DNA of 64,000 bases from JANWVO01 sp037446555 (GCA_037446555.1 JBBIIK010000019.1:1-64000); one strand, 5' to 3'. Positions 44,387-53,445 are shown, counted from the first letter of the stretch. Translations and numbers: made by a program. Notes: a model not told the origin generated them from the letters alone.

Positions 44387-45643
44387 ATGGCATATTCGGC
44401 GAACGACACGATCCAGATTGCGCTGATCGGCAGCGGCGGGATGGGGCAGGGCGACGTGCGGGACGCGCTGCTGAATGAAGGCGTGCGCGTGGTGGCGGCG
44501 GCGGATGTCTACGATTCGCGGCTGAAGAAGATGCAAGAGACGTATCCGGGCATCTTCACAACGCGCGATTACCGCGAGGTGCTGGCGCGGAAGGACGTCG
44601 ACGCGGTGATCATCGCGACGCCCGATCACTGGCACGCGCGGATCTCGATCGACGCGCTGGAGGCGGGCAAAGACGTTTATTGCGAGAAGCCGATGGTGCA
44701 GAAGATCGAGGAAGGCAAGGCGGTGATCGAGGCGCACCGGCGCAGCGGGCGGATTTTCCAGGTGGGGAGCCAGTATGCGTCGGCGCTGAGCTTTCACAAG
44801 ATCGGGGAGTTGATGCGGGCGGGCGCGGTCGGCGAGCTGAACATGGTGGAGGCGTGGCTGGACCGGAATACAGCGATGGGGGCGTGGCAGTATTCGATTC
44901 CGCCGGACGCGTCGCCGGCGAACATCGACTGGGACCGTTTTCTGGGGCACGCGCCGAAGCGCCCGTTCGAGCCGATACGGCTGTTCCGCTGGCGGAATTA
45001 TCTGGATTACGGCACGGCGGTGGCGGGCGATTTGTACGTGCATCTGCTGACCGGGCTGCACACGGCGACCGGCGCGCTGGGGCCAGCGCGGATTTATTCA
45101 ACGGGCGGCATCCGCTACTGGCGCGACGGGCGCGAGACGCCGGACGCGCAGTATGCGGTGATCGAATATCCGAAGACGGCCGCGCATCCGGAGTTCACCT
45201 TCCTGCTGCGCGTGAATTTCAAGAGTTCGAAGCCGCAGGAGGATTTCGGGTTCCGGTTCATCGGCAATGAAGGGACGCTTGCGACCGACGTGCGCTCGGT
45301 GACGCTGGCGAAGCACCCGAAGGAGCGCGAGCCGGGCTACATTATCGACACGTTCCCGAAGGCGGTGCAGGAGCAGTACGTGCGCGAGTACCGGAAAAAG
45401 TATCCGCCGGTGAAAGTGACGGCGGATACGCTGCAGGCGAGCGGGGAGACGCGCTTCGTTTCCGGCGAGGACGCGCACCGGCGCCACATGGCGAATTTCA
45501 TTCAGGCAGTGAGGACGCGCAAGCCGCACTTCGAGGACGCGGTGTTCGGCTTCCGCGCCGCAGGGCCGGCACTGCTGTGCAACACGAGCTACTACGAAGG
45601 GCGCGTCACCACATGGAATGCGGAGACGATGACCGCCGGGTGA
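44387..45643 (+). CDS. Gfo/Idh/MocA-family oxidoreductase paralogue without export signal
   Basis: This 418-residue protein aligns over its length with the preceding protein, sharing for example ELNMVEAW, GAWQYSIPPDASP and DWDRFLGHAPKRPF. It keeps the canonical cofactor motif (LIGSGGMGQGD) and EKP (YCEKPM), both altered in the first copy. It begins directly at MAYSANDTIQIALIGSGG, so there is no Tat signal. It would stay in the cytoplasm unless a start lies further upstream or export is hitch-hiked. The pair is a tandem duplication that has diverged in location signal and cofactor motif. Confidence 0.9.
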   Translation: MAYSANDTIQIALIGSGGMGQGDVRDALLNEGVRVVAAADVYDSRLKKMQETYPGIFTTRDYREVLARKDVDAVIIATPDHWHARISIDALEAGKDVYCEKPMVQKIEEGKAVIEAHRRSGRIFQVGSQYASALSFHKIGELMRAGAVGELNMVEAWLDRNTAMGAWQYSIPPDASPANIDWDRFLGHAPKRPFEPIRLFRWRNYLDYGTAVAGDLYVHLLTGLHTATGALGPARIYSTGGIRYWRDGRETPDAQYAVIEYPKTAAHPEFTFLLRVNFKSSKPQEDFGFRFIGNEGTLATDVRSVTLAKHPKEREPGYIIDTFPKAVQEQYVREYRKKYPPVKVTADTLQASGETRFVSGEDAHRRHMANFIQAVRTRKPHFEDAVFGFRAAGPALLCNTSYYEGRVTTWNAETMTAG

Positions 45644-45650
45644 TTCCGCC

Positions 45651-46409
45651 ATGCGGCGCGCCGCTCTTTACATCGACGGCTTCAACTTCTATTACGGGGT
45701 CCGCAACTATTTCAAGCAGGGACAGGAGACGCGCGGATTTTCGCTTTCCGGGCTGGTGTGGTGCGACTTCCGCGCGCTCGTCGAGAGGCACTTTCTGGAT
45801 GCGGACACGGAACTGAAGCTGATCCGCTATTTCACGGCGCCGGTGACGGAGGGGGTGGAGGCGAAGAAGGACGAACACGCGCGGTACGAGCTGTGGCTGC
45901 GCGCCGCTTCGACGATTCCGGGGCTGATGACGGTGTTCGGCTACTACCGGAGCGGGCAGCAGGCATTGCGGGAAGAGAAGGAAACGGACGTCAACATCGC
46001 CGTGGAGATGCTGCTGGACGGTTTTGCGGGCAATTACGACACGGTGTACGTGCTGAGCGGGGATACGGATCAGATTCCGGCAGTGGCGGCGGCGGCGTTC
46101 CGGCTGGGCTCGCAGAGGCGGGTGCGCGTGCGCGTGCTGGTGCCGCCGGCGCAGTCCATCGAGAGCTGGCAGAGGCATTATCTGAGTTACATGCAGCAGC
46201 TTAAGAAGAGGTTCGAGTTTCATCAGCAGGAACCGCGGCAGGTGGACGTTCTGGGGTTGACGGAAGGGATCCTGGCGAACAGCCTGCTGCCGTACGACAT
46301 GCCCGAAGCGGAATGCCCGCATTACTGGCGGCTGCCGTCGAGGTATCTGGAAGAGAAGTGCGGGGCGGAGTGGCGCCCGGACATCGCGCGGGGGCAGGCG
46401 GCGGTATAG
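45651..46409 (+). CDS. NYN-domain (PIN-like) protein, LabA/DUF88 type
   Basis: This 252-residue protein has the NYN fold markers: an N-terminal YIDGFNFYYGVRN acidic residue, a middle KETDVNIAVEMLLDG and a third acidic strand VYVLSGDTDQIPAVAAA. These Asp residues build a metal site typical of PIN-like ribonucleases. The C-terminal 70 residues contain a possible HARE-like or linker segment without a clear fold. RNA cleavage is the family expectation. It is 7 bases after the oxidoreductase gene and 7 before the amidohydrolase, so it may be in the same transcript by chance or function. Confidence 0.88.
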   Translation: MRRAALYIDGFNFYYGVRNYFKQGQETRGFSLSGLVWCDFRALVERHFLDADTELKLIRYFTAPVTEGVEAKKDEHARYELWLRAASTIPGLMTVFGYYRSGQQALREEKETDVNIAVEMLLDGFAGNYDTVYVLSGDTDQIPAVAAAAFRLGSQRRVRVRVLVPPAQSIESWQRHYLSYMQQLKKRFEFHQQEPRQVDVLGLTEGILANSLLPYDMPEAECPHYWRLPSRYLEEKCGAEWRPDIARGQAAV

Positions 46410-46416
46410 TGGCGCC

Positions 46417-47679
46417 ATGAGGCGGCGCGATTTTCTCGGGACGGCGGCGGCGCTGCCTGCGGCGGCGCAGGCGATCCTCGAAGAAACGGAATCGATGGAA
46501 ATAGTTTCCTCGCACGAGCACCTGCTCAGCGAGGAGGAGCGGTACGCGCTGAAGCCGGACGTGTTCACGCTGCTCAGCCACTATGCGGCGGACGATCTGC
46601 GCAGCGCGGGGATGGCGGGCGAGCCGCGGCGGTGGGAGGACATCGAACCGTGGTGGCGGCACGTACGGGGCACGGGCTACGGGCAGGCGGTGCGGATCGC
46701 GCTACGCGACATCTACGGGGTCGAGGATCTCAGCGCGAAGTCGGTGGAGACGGCGAACGCGCGGATTGCGGAGGCGAGCCGTCCGGGGCTGTACGAGCGG
46801 GTTCTGAAGCGGATGGCGCGGATCCGCTATGCGGTGCTCGACGACTACTGGCGCGGCGAGCCCGTGCGCCCCGACCCGCGGTATTTCGTGCTGGCGCGGA
46901 AGCTGGACTGGTTCTGTTCAGTGAGGCAGGCCGGGGACGTGAAGCGGATGGAAGAGGTGACCGGGGTGGCGATTCACGGCGTCGCGGATCTGAAGCGGGC
47001 GATGGAGAAGCGGCTCGAGCAGTCGCTCGCAGCAGGGCTTGTGGCGCTGAAGACGACGCTGGCGTATTCGCGCCCGCTGGACTTCGCCGTAGTGAGCGAG
47101 CGTGAGGCGCAGGCAGATTTCGAGCTGGCGATGCAGGCGCCGCAGGCGGCGCCGCCGAGGCGGTTGTCGGACCATATGTTTCATCGCGCGCTGGCGCTGG
47201 CAAGCGAGCGCGGGCTGCCGGTGCAGGTGCACACGGGGACGCTGGCGGGCAACCGCGGGATGATCGACCACACGCGCCCGGGGCTGCTGAATCCGCTGTT
47301 TCTGCGGTATCCGCGGGTGACGTTCGACCTGTTTCACACGGGCTGGCCGTGGACGGGCGAGGTGGCGGCGCTGGCGAAAATGTTCCCGAATGTGACGGCG
47401 GACTTTTGCTGGATGTGGGTTTTAAGTCCCGCAGGGGCGCGGCGGGCGCTGGACGAGATGCTGGAGACGGTGCCGGCGAACAAGATCCTGGGGTTCGGCG
47501 GCGACTACCGCTATGCCGAGCTGACCTATGCGCACGCGAAGATGGCGCGCGCGGGGATCGCGGAGGTGCTGGCGGGGAAGGTGACGCGGGGGTGGTGCAC
47601 GGCGGCGGAGGCGGCGGAGACGGCGCGACTGTTGCTCGAGGAGAATGCAGCGCGGCTGTTTCCGCGCAAGAGCGCCTGA
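46417..47679 (+). CDS. Exported amidohydrolase-family protein
   Basis: This 420-residue protein has a short Tat-type signal (MRRRDFLGTAAALPAAAQA). The mature part has an amidohydrolase barrel: SSHEHLLSEEE as the first metal-binding strand, a Lys in ALKTTLAYS, VQVHTGTLAGN, and FGGDYRYAEL with the final Asp. This matches the amidohydrolase_2/uronate-isomerase-like branch rather than phosphotriesterase. The substrate is unknown. The neighbourhood of exported oxidoreductases suggests sugar or lactone chemistry. Confidence 0.8.
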   Translation: MRRRDFLGTAAALPAAAQAILEETESMEIVSSHEHLLSEEERYALKPDVFTLLSHYAADDLRSAGMAGEPRRWEDIEPWWRHVRGTGYGQAVRIALRDIYGVEDLSAKSVETANARIAEASRPGLYERVLKRMARIRYAVLDDYWRGEPVRPDPRYFVLARKLDWFCSVRQAGDVKRMEEVTGVAIHGVADLKRAMEKRLEQSLAAGLVALKTTLAYSRPLDFAVVSEREAQADFELAMQAPQAAPPRRLSDHMFHRALALASERGLPVQVHTGTLAGNRGMIDHTRPGLLNPLFLRYPRVTFDLFHTGWPWTGEVAALAKMFPNVTADFCWMWVLSPAGARRALDEMLETVPANKILGFGGDYRYAELTYAHAKMARAGIAEVLAGKVTRGWCTAAEAAETARLLLEENAARLFPRKSA

Positions 47680-47682
47680 GCG

Positions 47683-48399
47683 TCAGGGCCGGCGCGTCCA
47701 GTAAAGGACGCACTCATGCGGCATTTCGACGAAGCCGCGCTGCTCGTGCCGGCGGAAGAGATCGCGCAGGGCGGCGGTCATTTTGGCGTGTCCGGGCGAG
47801 CCGGAGCGGGGCATCCACGAGAGCGAGGAGATGCGGGCGAGGAACGAGTCGAGATCGAGGCGGTGCGTGTTGGGGAAGACGGCTTCGCGCAAGCCGGGCC
47901 AGCGGCGCTTTTCCATGCGTTCGGCCCAGGCGATGTCCTCGAGTGCGAAGCGGTGCAGGAGCTGTTCGAGTTCTTCGAGGAAGGGCGAGCCTGAGCGGCT
48001 GCGGTTGTTCCAGAGCAGGGCGAGGAAGCCGCCGGGGCGGGCGATGCGTTGAAACTCGGCCCACGCGCGGGGCTGGTCCATCCAGTGAAAGGCCTGGGCG
48101 CAGAGGACGAGGTCGAAGGAGGCGGCGGGCAAGCCGGTGTCTTCGCCTGTGCCGGGGCGGGCGTCGATGCCGGAGGCGACGGCGGCGGCGCGCATGTCGT
48201 CATTGGGTTCGACGGCGACGACGCGGTAGCCGCGGCGGAGGAAGAGGAGCGAGGCGGCGCCGGTGCCGGCGCCGATGTCGGCGGCGAGCGAGCCGGGGGC
48301 GAGGCCTTCTCGTTCGAGGGTGCCGACGACAGCCTCGGGGTAAGGCGGGCGGCCTTTCAGGTAATCTTCGGTACGTCCGAAAAAGCGGTTGATGTGCAT
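47683..48399 (-). CDS. Class I SAM-dependent methyltransferase, UbiE/MenG-like fold
   Basis: This 238-residue protein starts at ATG 48399. The start is supported by the typical opening MHINRFFGRTEDYLKGRPPYPE of DUF/methyltransf_11 proteins; a long in-frame extension upstream would run through the ThiE-like gene. Motif I is AADIGAGTGAASLLFLRRG, followed by AVEPNDDMRAAA, FDLVLCAQAFHWMD and RPGGFLALLWNN. The acceptor is unknown. Repeats of CGAAC/GTTCG lie directly upstream at 48402-48439. Confidence 0.88.
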   Translation of the reverse strand: MHINRFFGRTEDYLKGRPPYPEAVVGTLEREGLAPGSLAADIGAGTGAASLLFLRRGYRVVAVEPNDDMRAAAVASGIDARPGTGEDTGLPAASFDLVLCAQAFHWMDQPRAWAEFQRIARPGGFLALLWNNRSRSGSPFLEELEQLLHRFALEDIAWAERMEKRRWPGLREAVFPNTHRLDLDSFLARISSLSWMPRSGSPGHAKMTAALRDLFRRHEQRGFVEMPHECVLYWTRRP

Positions 48400-48401
48400 T
48401 G

Positions 48402-48439
48402 CGAACTTGATACGAACGTTCGATTTAAACGAACGTTTG
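48402..48439. promoter_or_regulatory. CGAAC/GTTCG repeat operator before the methyltransferase gene
   Basis: CGAACGTTCG (48413-48422, a perfect palindrome) and CGAACGTTTG (48430-48439) start 17 bases apart, and CGAACTTGAT begins at 48402. Read toward the methyltransferase gene, the proximal part is GTTCGTATCAAGTTC, a GTTC-N7-GTTC pattern like the site at 349-363. It ends two bases before the start codon. The spacing and symmetry suggest a repressor site, possibly LexA-like, but this rests on two examples only. Confidence 0.45.
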
Positions 48440-49009
48440 AAACTCCATTTGAAGGGACTGGAAGAGAGTGATGCCTGCGACGCCGGCGGCGCTGGCGGCG
48501 AGGCAGAGGGGTGCGTTTTCGGTGGTGACGCCGCCGAGAGCGAGCACGGGGATGCGGACGGCGGCGCAGGCGCGGCGGAGCCCCTCGAGACCGTGGACGG
48601 GGCGGGGATCGTCTTTCGAGAGCGGGCGGAAGACGGGGGAAAAGAAGGCGTAATCCGCGCCGCCGCGTTCGGCATCGATCAACTCCTCGAGCGTGTGACA
48701 GGAGACTCCGATGAGGAAGCCGGGGGGGCAGATGGGGCGCCAGGCGGAGGGCGGGGGCGAGCCGGCAGGGAGGTGGAGCCCGGCGGCACCGCAGGCGAGG
48801 GCCACGTCGGCGCGGGAGTTGACGAGGATTTTCGCGGGGCCGCAGAGGCGGAGCGCTTCTTCGACGAGAAGGGCGAGGGAGCGGGCGTCGAGGTCCTTTT
48901 CGCGGATCTGGATCCAATCGACGCCGGCGAAGGCGTTGCGGCGGATGAGGGCGAGGAGGGCGTCCGCGCCGCCGGCGGAGCGGCGGTCAGTGATGTAGCA
49001 GCGGATCAT
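48425..49009 (-). CDS. thiE: Thiamine-phosphate synthase-like protein (ThiE/TenI)
   Basis: This 194-residue protein is a TIM barrel with ThiE motifs: IQIREKDLDARSL (pyrimidine site), ILVNSRADVALACGAAGLHLP, ISC-type VSCHTLEELIDAERGGADYAFFSPVF, and the phosphate-binding ALGGVTTENAPLCLAASAAGVAGI. ThiE joins HMP-PP and thiazole phosphate to thiamine phosphate. TenI paralogues catalyse thiazole aromatisation and look similar, so the exact role is open without other thiamine genes nearby. It overlaps the FmdE-like gene by 23 bases. Confidence 0.85.
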   Translation of the reverse strand: MIRCYITDRRSAGGADALLALIRRNAFAGVDWIQIREKDLDARSLALLVEEALRLCGPAKILVNSRADVALACGAAGLHLPAGSPPPSAWRPICPPGFLIGVSCHTLEELIDAERGGADYAFFSPVFRPLSKDDPRPVHGLEGLRRACAAVRIPVLALGGVTTENAPLCLAASAAGVAGITLFQSLQMEFQTFV

Positions 49010-49580
49010 AGTAGGCTCCGCCGGCGCAGGCGCGGCAGAGGGCGCGGCCTTCGGAGACGACCTCGCGGCCGAAGTTGATGCGTTCGCCGCAGGAGTGGCA
49101 GAAGACGCGGGGGCCTTTGTAGCCGGGCAGGTCCTGGGGCATGAGGCGGACCTCGACCCACTGCACGGAGAAGAGCTCTTCCGGGGGGAGGACGCGGTAG
49201 GCCTCGAGCTGCTGGAGGGCGGGTTTTTCAAGATGGGGGAAGAGTTCCGCGGCGCGTTCCTTGCTGGACTCCAGGGCGGAAATACGGACGGATTTCCCGG
49301 TTTCCAGATCGCAAAACGTGGCCGCCATTTTCCCGTAATCGAAGAATTTGAGGGCCCGTTTTCCGAGCCGGCATCCGGTGACGACGCCGATGGCATCGGT
49401 GGCGCAGCGGTCGATTTCGACGAAGGTGACGAGGCGTTTGCGGTGGACGCCGAGGGGGTCGTGGAGGCCGAGAAGGGCGAGGCCGTGGACGGCCATGCGG
49501 ATGCCGAGGACCTGGCCGGCGCAGAGGTGGCCGTGGGCGGCGCGGGCGAGTTCTTCGTATTCGGGGAGAGATTTCAGCAC
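48987..49580 (-). CDS. FmdE-family zinc-ribbon protein
   Basis: This protein of about 197 residues starts at GTG 49580, with GGGAG 8 bases upstream. It opens with the FmdE-type core: AARAAHGHLCAGQVLGIRMA (Cys/His in HGHLCAG), FVEIDRCATDAIGVVTGCRLGKR and FFDYGKMAATF. The C-terminus is a zinc ribbon (VFCHSCGERIN, ALCRACAGG). The family is named for a subunit of molybdenum formylmethanofuran dehydrogenase but is widespread in non-methanogens, where it is thought to bind metal or pterin. A function here is unknown. It overlaps the ThiE-like gene by 23 bases. Confidence 0.83.
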   Translation of the reverse strand: MLKSLPEYEELARAAHGHLCAGQVLGIRMAVHGLALLGLHDPLGVHRKRLVTFVEIDRCATDAIGVVTGCRLGKRALKFFDYGKMAATFCDLETGKSVRISALESSKERAAELFPHLEKPALQQLEAYRVLPPEELFSVQWVEVRLMPQDLPGYKGPRVFCHSCGERINFGREVVSEGRALCRACAGGAYYDPLLHH

Positions 49581-49642
49581 GAGTGGGCTCCCAGCGGGCT
49601 CAATGCCATTGTGGCGGCTGGCGGGGGCGCGGGGCAAGCGGG

Positions 49643-52132
49643 TCAGACCGGGTCGAAGCTGGAGGCGGAGAGCGTGGCGGGCGCCTGGATGTGGAGGGTG
49701 CGGTTGCGGTAGCGGACGCGGCAGGGGCGGGGTTGCGGGGAGCGGATGGCGGCCTGATCGAGAGCGCCGTCTCTCCAGCGGAGATCGACCTCGAAGCCGC
49801 CGCGAGCGAGGAGGCCGCGGGACTCGCCGGAGGGCCAAGCGGAGGGGAGCGCCGGGAGGAGGTGGATGAGGGGGAGCGGGGCTTGGCCGCCGGGGTCGGG
49901 CTGCTCGGGGAGCGAAAGTCCGGAGCGGCTCTGGAGGAGCATTTCGAGGATGCCGGCGGCGCCGCCGAAGTTGCCGTCGATCTGGAACGGGGGGTGGGAG
50001 CAGAGGAGGTTGGGCATGAGGCCGCCGCGGTTGTACTGGCCGGGGGCGGAGCGGGCGGGCTGGAAGAGTTGGGAGAGGAGCTGCCAGGCGCGTTCGGCGT
50101 CGTGGAGGCGGGCCCAGAGGCAGATTTTCCACGCGCGGGACCAACCGGTGCCGCCGTCGCCGCGGAGTTCGAGGGAGCGGCGGGCGGCGGCGCACCATTG
50201 GGGGGCGGTGTCCGGGGTCCACTCCATGCCGGGGTGGAGCGGGTAGAGGTGGGAGAGGTGGCGGTGGCGGGGGTCGCGCTCCTCGAAGTCCTCGGGCCAT
50301 TCCTGGACCTGGCCGCGAGCGCCGGTGCGGTAGGGCAGGAGGCTGGCGCGGGCGGCGGCGAGGCGGTTGCGGAAATCGGAGTCGACGTTGAGGACGGAGG
50401 CGGCGGCGAGGGTGTTGGAGAAGAGGTCGCGGGCGAGAGCGAGATCCATGGTGGGGGCCATGGAGATGCCGGCGGTGACCTTGCGGCCTTCGGCGTCGGA
50501 GTAAACGAAGAGATTTTCCGGGGAATTCCCGGCTGGAGTGACCAGAAATCCGTCGTCATTTTCGATCAGCCAGGCGAGGATAAATTCGGCCGCTTCCTTC
50601 ATTACTGGGTAGAATTCAGCGAGGAAAGTACGGTCGAGGGTAAATTCGTAGTGCTCCCAGATCTGGCGGCAGAGCCAGGGGGCGGCCATGGGCCAGAAGG
50701 AGGGCATGGCGTCGTTGTCGACAGGCCATGCGCCGCGCCAGAGGGTGGTGTTGTGGTGGGCGACCCAGCCGGGATGGGAGTACATGGAGCGGGCGACTTC
50801 CCTGCCCTTCCGGCTGAGCTCGCGGATCAAGCGGAGGAAGGGTTCGGCACATTCGAGGAGGTTGGCGGGCCCGGCGGGCCAGTAATTCATTTCGGCATTG
50901 ATGTTGAGGGTGTAGCCGCTGGCCCATGGGGGGATGACCTCGGCGTTCCAGATGCCCTGGAGGTTGAGGGGCTGGGAGCCGGGGCGGGAGCCGGAGATCA
51001 TGAGGTAGCGGGCGAAGTGGACGTAGAGGGCGGGGAGGGAGGGATCGCCGCCGGAGGAGAAGCGTTCGATGCGTTCGTCAGTGGGAAGAGAGGACTGCGG
51101 CGCGGCGCCGAAGTCGACGGTGCAGCGGCGGAAAAGGCTTTGATAGTCGCGCGTATGGTGTTCGAGGAGGGTTTGCCAGGAGGAGCGGAGCGTTTGGCGC
51201 ATTTCGGCATCGAGATCGTTGTTGCGCCAAGAGGACCAGGAGCCGAGGACGAAGATTGCTTCTGAGGCGCCGTCGACGGCGAGGGAATCGCGGGCGACGC
51301 CGGCCATGCCGTTATGAAAGAGGAGGGCGAGGCGGAGTTCGAATTCGATGCCGCGGCTGCCGGCTTCGCCCTCATAGAGGACCTGCGCCGCGCCGGGCTT
51401 GCGGGAGCCGTCGGCGTTCCAGAGTTCGGGGTATTTCCACTGCTCGCCGCGCTTTTCGACCCATTCGAGCGTGCGGCGAAGGACGAAGCCGGGGACGCGG
51501 GCGCGGAGGCGCAGGGCCGTGCGGCCGAGGGGTTCGACGCGAGCGGTGGGGTGGACGGTGCGGAGCCGTGCGCGGAGAGAGAGGGCCCCGTACGAGGAGG
51601 CGAGGAAGCGGAAGACGAGGACGCGGTGGGGGAAGGAGGCGAAACATTCGCGGGTGAAAATGGTTTCGCCGCGGCGGTAGGAGACGCGGGCGAGGGCGGT
51701 TTCGAGGTCGAGTTCGCGGCGGTAGGATTCGACGGGACCGGCGCCGGAGACGGTGAACAGGAGATCGCCGGCGGGCTGGTAGCACTGCCACGAGCGTCCG
51801 GTCCAACTGCGGGTGATGACGGCGGAGGCTTCGGCGAAGCGGCGGGCCCGGAGGAGAGAGAGGACCTCGTCGAAGCGGCGGGTGACGTCGATGGGGAGGT
51901 CGTCGATGCCGGGCGCGCCGGAGACGAGGGTGTCGTCATTGAGCTGCAGGAGTTCTTCTTCGGGGCCGCCGTAGATCATGGCTCCAAGGCTGCCGTTGCC
52001 GATGGGGAGGGCTTCGTTGAAGTGGGAGGCGGGCTCGTCGAACCAGAGGTGGAATGAGGGGTTGGGGGCAGCGGAGGGAGCGGGAGCGAGGGCGGCGGCG
52101 GAGGACAGGAGGAAGTCGCGGCGCGTGGGCAT
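49643..52132 (-). CDS. Exported GH95-type alpha-L-fucosidase/galactosidase
   Basis: This 829-residue protein has a Tat-like signal (MPTRRDFLLSSAAALAPAPSAA). It has the GH95 layout: an N-terminal beta-sandwich (LWFDEPASHFNEALPIGNGSLGAMIYGG), an (alpha/alpha)6 barrel with LNLQGIWNAEVIPPWASGYT and NINAEMNYWPA (the two Asn and the active-site region of the family), and a C-terminal beta domain. GH95 enzymes cleave alpha-1,2-fucose or alpha-galactose with inversion. The gene is part of a minus-strand glycan-processing series with AnmK and a GH3 enzyme. Confidence 0.92.
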   Translation of the reverse strand: MPTRRDFLLSSAAALAPAPSAAPNPSFHLWFDEPASHFNEALPIGNGSLGAMIYGGPEEELLQLNDDTLVSGAPGIDDLPIDVTRRFDEVLSLLRARRFAEASAVITRSWTGRSWQCYQPAGDLLFTVSGAGPVESYRRELDLETALARVSYRRGETIFTRECFASFPHRVLVFRFLASSYGALSLRARLRTVHPTARVEPLGRTALRLRARVPGFVLRRTLEWVEKRGEQWKYPELWNADGSRKPGAAQVLYEGEAGSRGIEFELRLALLFHNGMAGVARDSLAVDGASEAIFVLGSWSSWRNNDLDAEMRQTLRSSWQTLLEHHTRDYQSLFRRCTVDFGAAPQSSLPTDERIERFSSGGDPSLPALYVHFARYLMISGSRPGSQPLNLQGIWNAEVIPPWASGYTLNINAEMNYWPAGPANLLECAEPFLRLIRELSRKGREVARSMYSHPGWVAHHNTTLWRGAWPVDNDAMPSFWPMAAPWLCRQIWEHYEFTLDRTFLAEFYPVMKEAAEFILAWLIENDDGFLVTPAGNSPENLFVYSDAEGRKVTAGISMAPTMDLALARDLFSNTLAAASVLNVDSDFRNRLAAARASLLPYRTGARGQVQEWPEDFEERDPRHRHLSHLYPLHPGMEWTPDTAPQWCAAARRSLELRGDGGTGWSRAWKICLWARLHDAERAWQLLSQLFQPARSAPGQYNRGGLMPNLLCSHPPFQIDGNFGGAAGILEMLLQSRSGLSLPEQPDPGGQAPLPLIHLLPALPSAWPSGESRGLLARGGFEVDLRWRDGALDQAAIRSPQPRPCRVRYRNRTLHIQAPATLSASSFDPV

Positions 52133-52171
52133 GAAACAAAAGGCCCGAAGATTGATTTTATCCGTCCCGGC

Positions 52172-53320
52172 TTACGGGCGGCAGAGCTTGCCGAGGATGG
52201 TGGGGCGGCGGGCGCCGGTGGCGGAGGGGAGGTTGGCCGGGCGGCCTTCCAGGGTTTCGCGGGCGAGGATGGCGAAGGCAATGGCTTCCTTGGCGTCAGG
52301 ATCGATGCCGAAGACCTCGCTGCGGACGACGTCGGAATCGGGCAGTTCGGCGCGGAGGAAGCGCAGGAGGGCGCGATTGTGGACGCCGCCGCCGCTGACG
52401 ATGACCTGATGGGGCGGGTGATCTTCGGCGCCGGCGAAGCGGGCGAGTGCGTCGGCGACGGCGGCAGCTGTGAAATAGGTTGCGGTGGCGACCGTGTCGG
52501 CGGGGCTCAGGCGGAGATCGAGAAGACGCTGAACGAAGGCGGGGCCGAATTGTTCGCGTCCGCAGGACCTGGGGGGGCGGAGGCGGAAGTAATCGTGATC
52601 GAGCAGGCGTGCGACGGCGTCCGGGTGGACTGAGCCGGAGGCGGCGAGGGCGCCGTTGCGGTCGAATTTCTTGCGGCCGTTGCTGAAGCGGGCCATGAGC
52701 TGATCGATGACCATGTTGCCAGGGCCGGTGTCGAAGGCGAGGACCTGGTCCGGGCGGCAGGCGGGCGGAAGGCAGGTGACGTTGGCGATGCCGCCGATGT
52801 TGAGGGCGACGCGGGAGAGCTTCGGGTGTTTGAAGAGGAAGTAGTCGACGTAGGGGACCAAGGGGGCGCCCTGGCCGCCGGCGGCGATGTCGGCGGGGCG
52901 GAAGTCGCAAACGATGGGGACGCCGGTGCGGGCGGCGAGAACGCTGCCATCGCCGATCTGGAGGGTGGAGGCGATGCGGCGTTTCAGAAAGGGGGCGGGG
53001 CGGCCTTCGTGATAGATGGTCTGGCCGTGGCAGCCAAGGACGGCGATCCGGGCGGGCTTGAGGGAGGCGCGGCGGCAGGCTTCGAGGAAGGCTTCGGCGT
53101 AGAGTTCGGGGAGGAGGAAGTGGAGGCGGGCGATGTCGCGGGTGTGGGTTTCAGCGTTGGAGACGGCGAGGAGGGCTTTGCGGACAGCAGGCGGGTAGGG
53201 GGTCGTGTAGAAGGCGAGGGTCTGGACGCGGGCGCCGGAGAGCTGGACGATGGCGGCGTCGATGCCATCGAGGGAGGTGCCGGACATGATTCCGGCAGCG
53301 AGTAAGGGTTGGCGGGGCAT
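52172..53320 (-). CDS. anmK: Anhydro-N-acetylmuramic acid kinase
   Basis: This 382-residue protein matches AnmK: the P-loop-like GIMSGTSLDGIDAAIV, GCHGQTIYHEG, LVPYVDYFLFKH, NIGGIANVTCLP, FDTGPGNMVID and VSGGGVHNRALL. It phosphorylates 1,6-anhydro-MurNAc during peptidoglycan recycling. The ATG at 53320 lacks a good ribosome-binding site. The region just upstream is occupied by the end of a RAYT element, which may have separated the gene from its old promoter or an upstream operon partner. Confidence 0.94.
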   Translation of the reverse strand: MPRQPLLAAGIMSGTSLDGIDAAIVQLSGARVQTLAFYTTPYPPAVRKALLAVSNAETHTRDIARLHFLLPELYAEAFLEACRRASLKPARIAVLGCHGQTIYHEGRPAPFLKRRIASTLQIGDGSVLAARTGVPIVCDFRPADIAAGGQGAPLVPYVDYFLFKHPKLSRVALNIGGIANVTCLPPACRPDQVLAFDTGPGNMVIDQLMARFSNGRKKFDRNGALAASGSVHPDAVARLLDHDYFRLRPPRSCGREQFGPAFVQRLLDLRLSPADTVATATYFTAAAVADALARFAGAEDHPPHQVIVSGGGVHNRALLRFLRAELPDSDVVRSEVFGIDPDAKEAIAFAILARETLEGRPANLPSATGARRPTILGKLCRP

Positions 53321-53345
53321 GGTTTTTTCAGGATAGCGGGGTGGG

Positions 53346-53373
53346 GATCCGAAGGGGACGATCCGAAGGGGAC
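53346..53373. repeat. Tandem 14-bp duplication at the RAYT element edge
   Basis: The unit GATCCGAAGGGGAC occurs twice head to tail (53346-53359 and 53360-53373). The second copy runs into the left inverted repeat of the RAYT element. It may be replication slippage at the edge of the element, or a remnant of insertion. Confidence 0.7.
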
Positions 53374-53416
53374 AGCCTGATACGGCGAGTTGGCGTATTT
53401 TCCAAGGGGACGGAGC
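53368..53416 (+). repeat. Left terminal inverted repeat (REP) of the RAYT element
   Basis: The 49-base repeat begins GGGGACAGCCTG, carries the REP hairpin at 53380-53398 and ends in GGGGACGGAGC. It is matched on the opposite strand at 54202-54250, with differences only inside the hairpin loop region. Confidence 0.85.
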
Positions 53417-53445
53417 CGTCTGACGGTTTCGCAGAATCCGGCACT

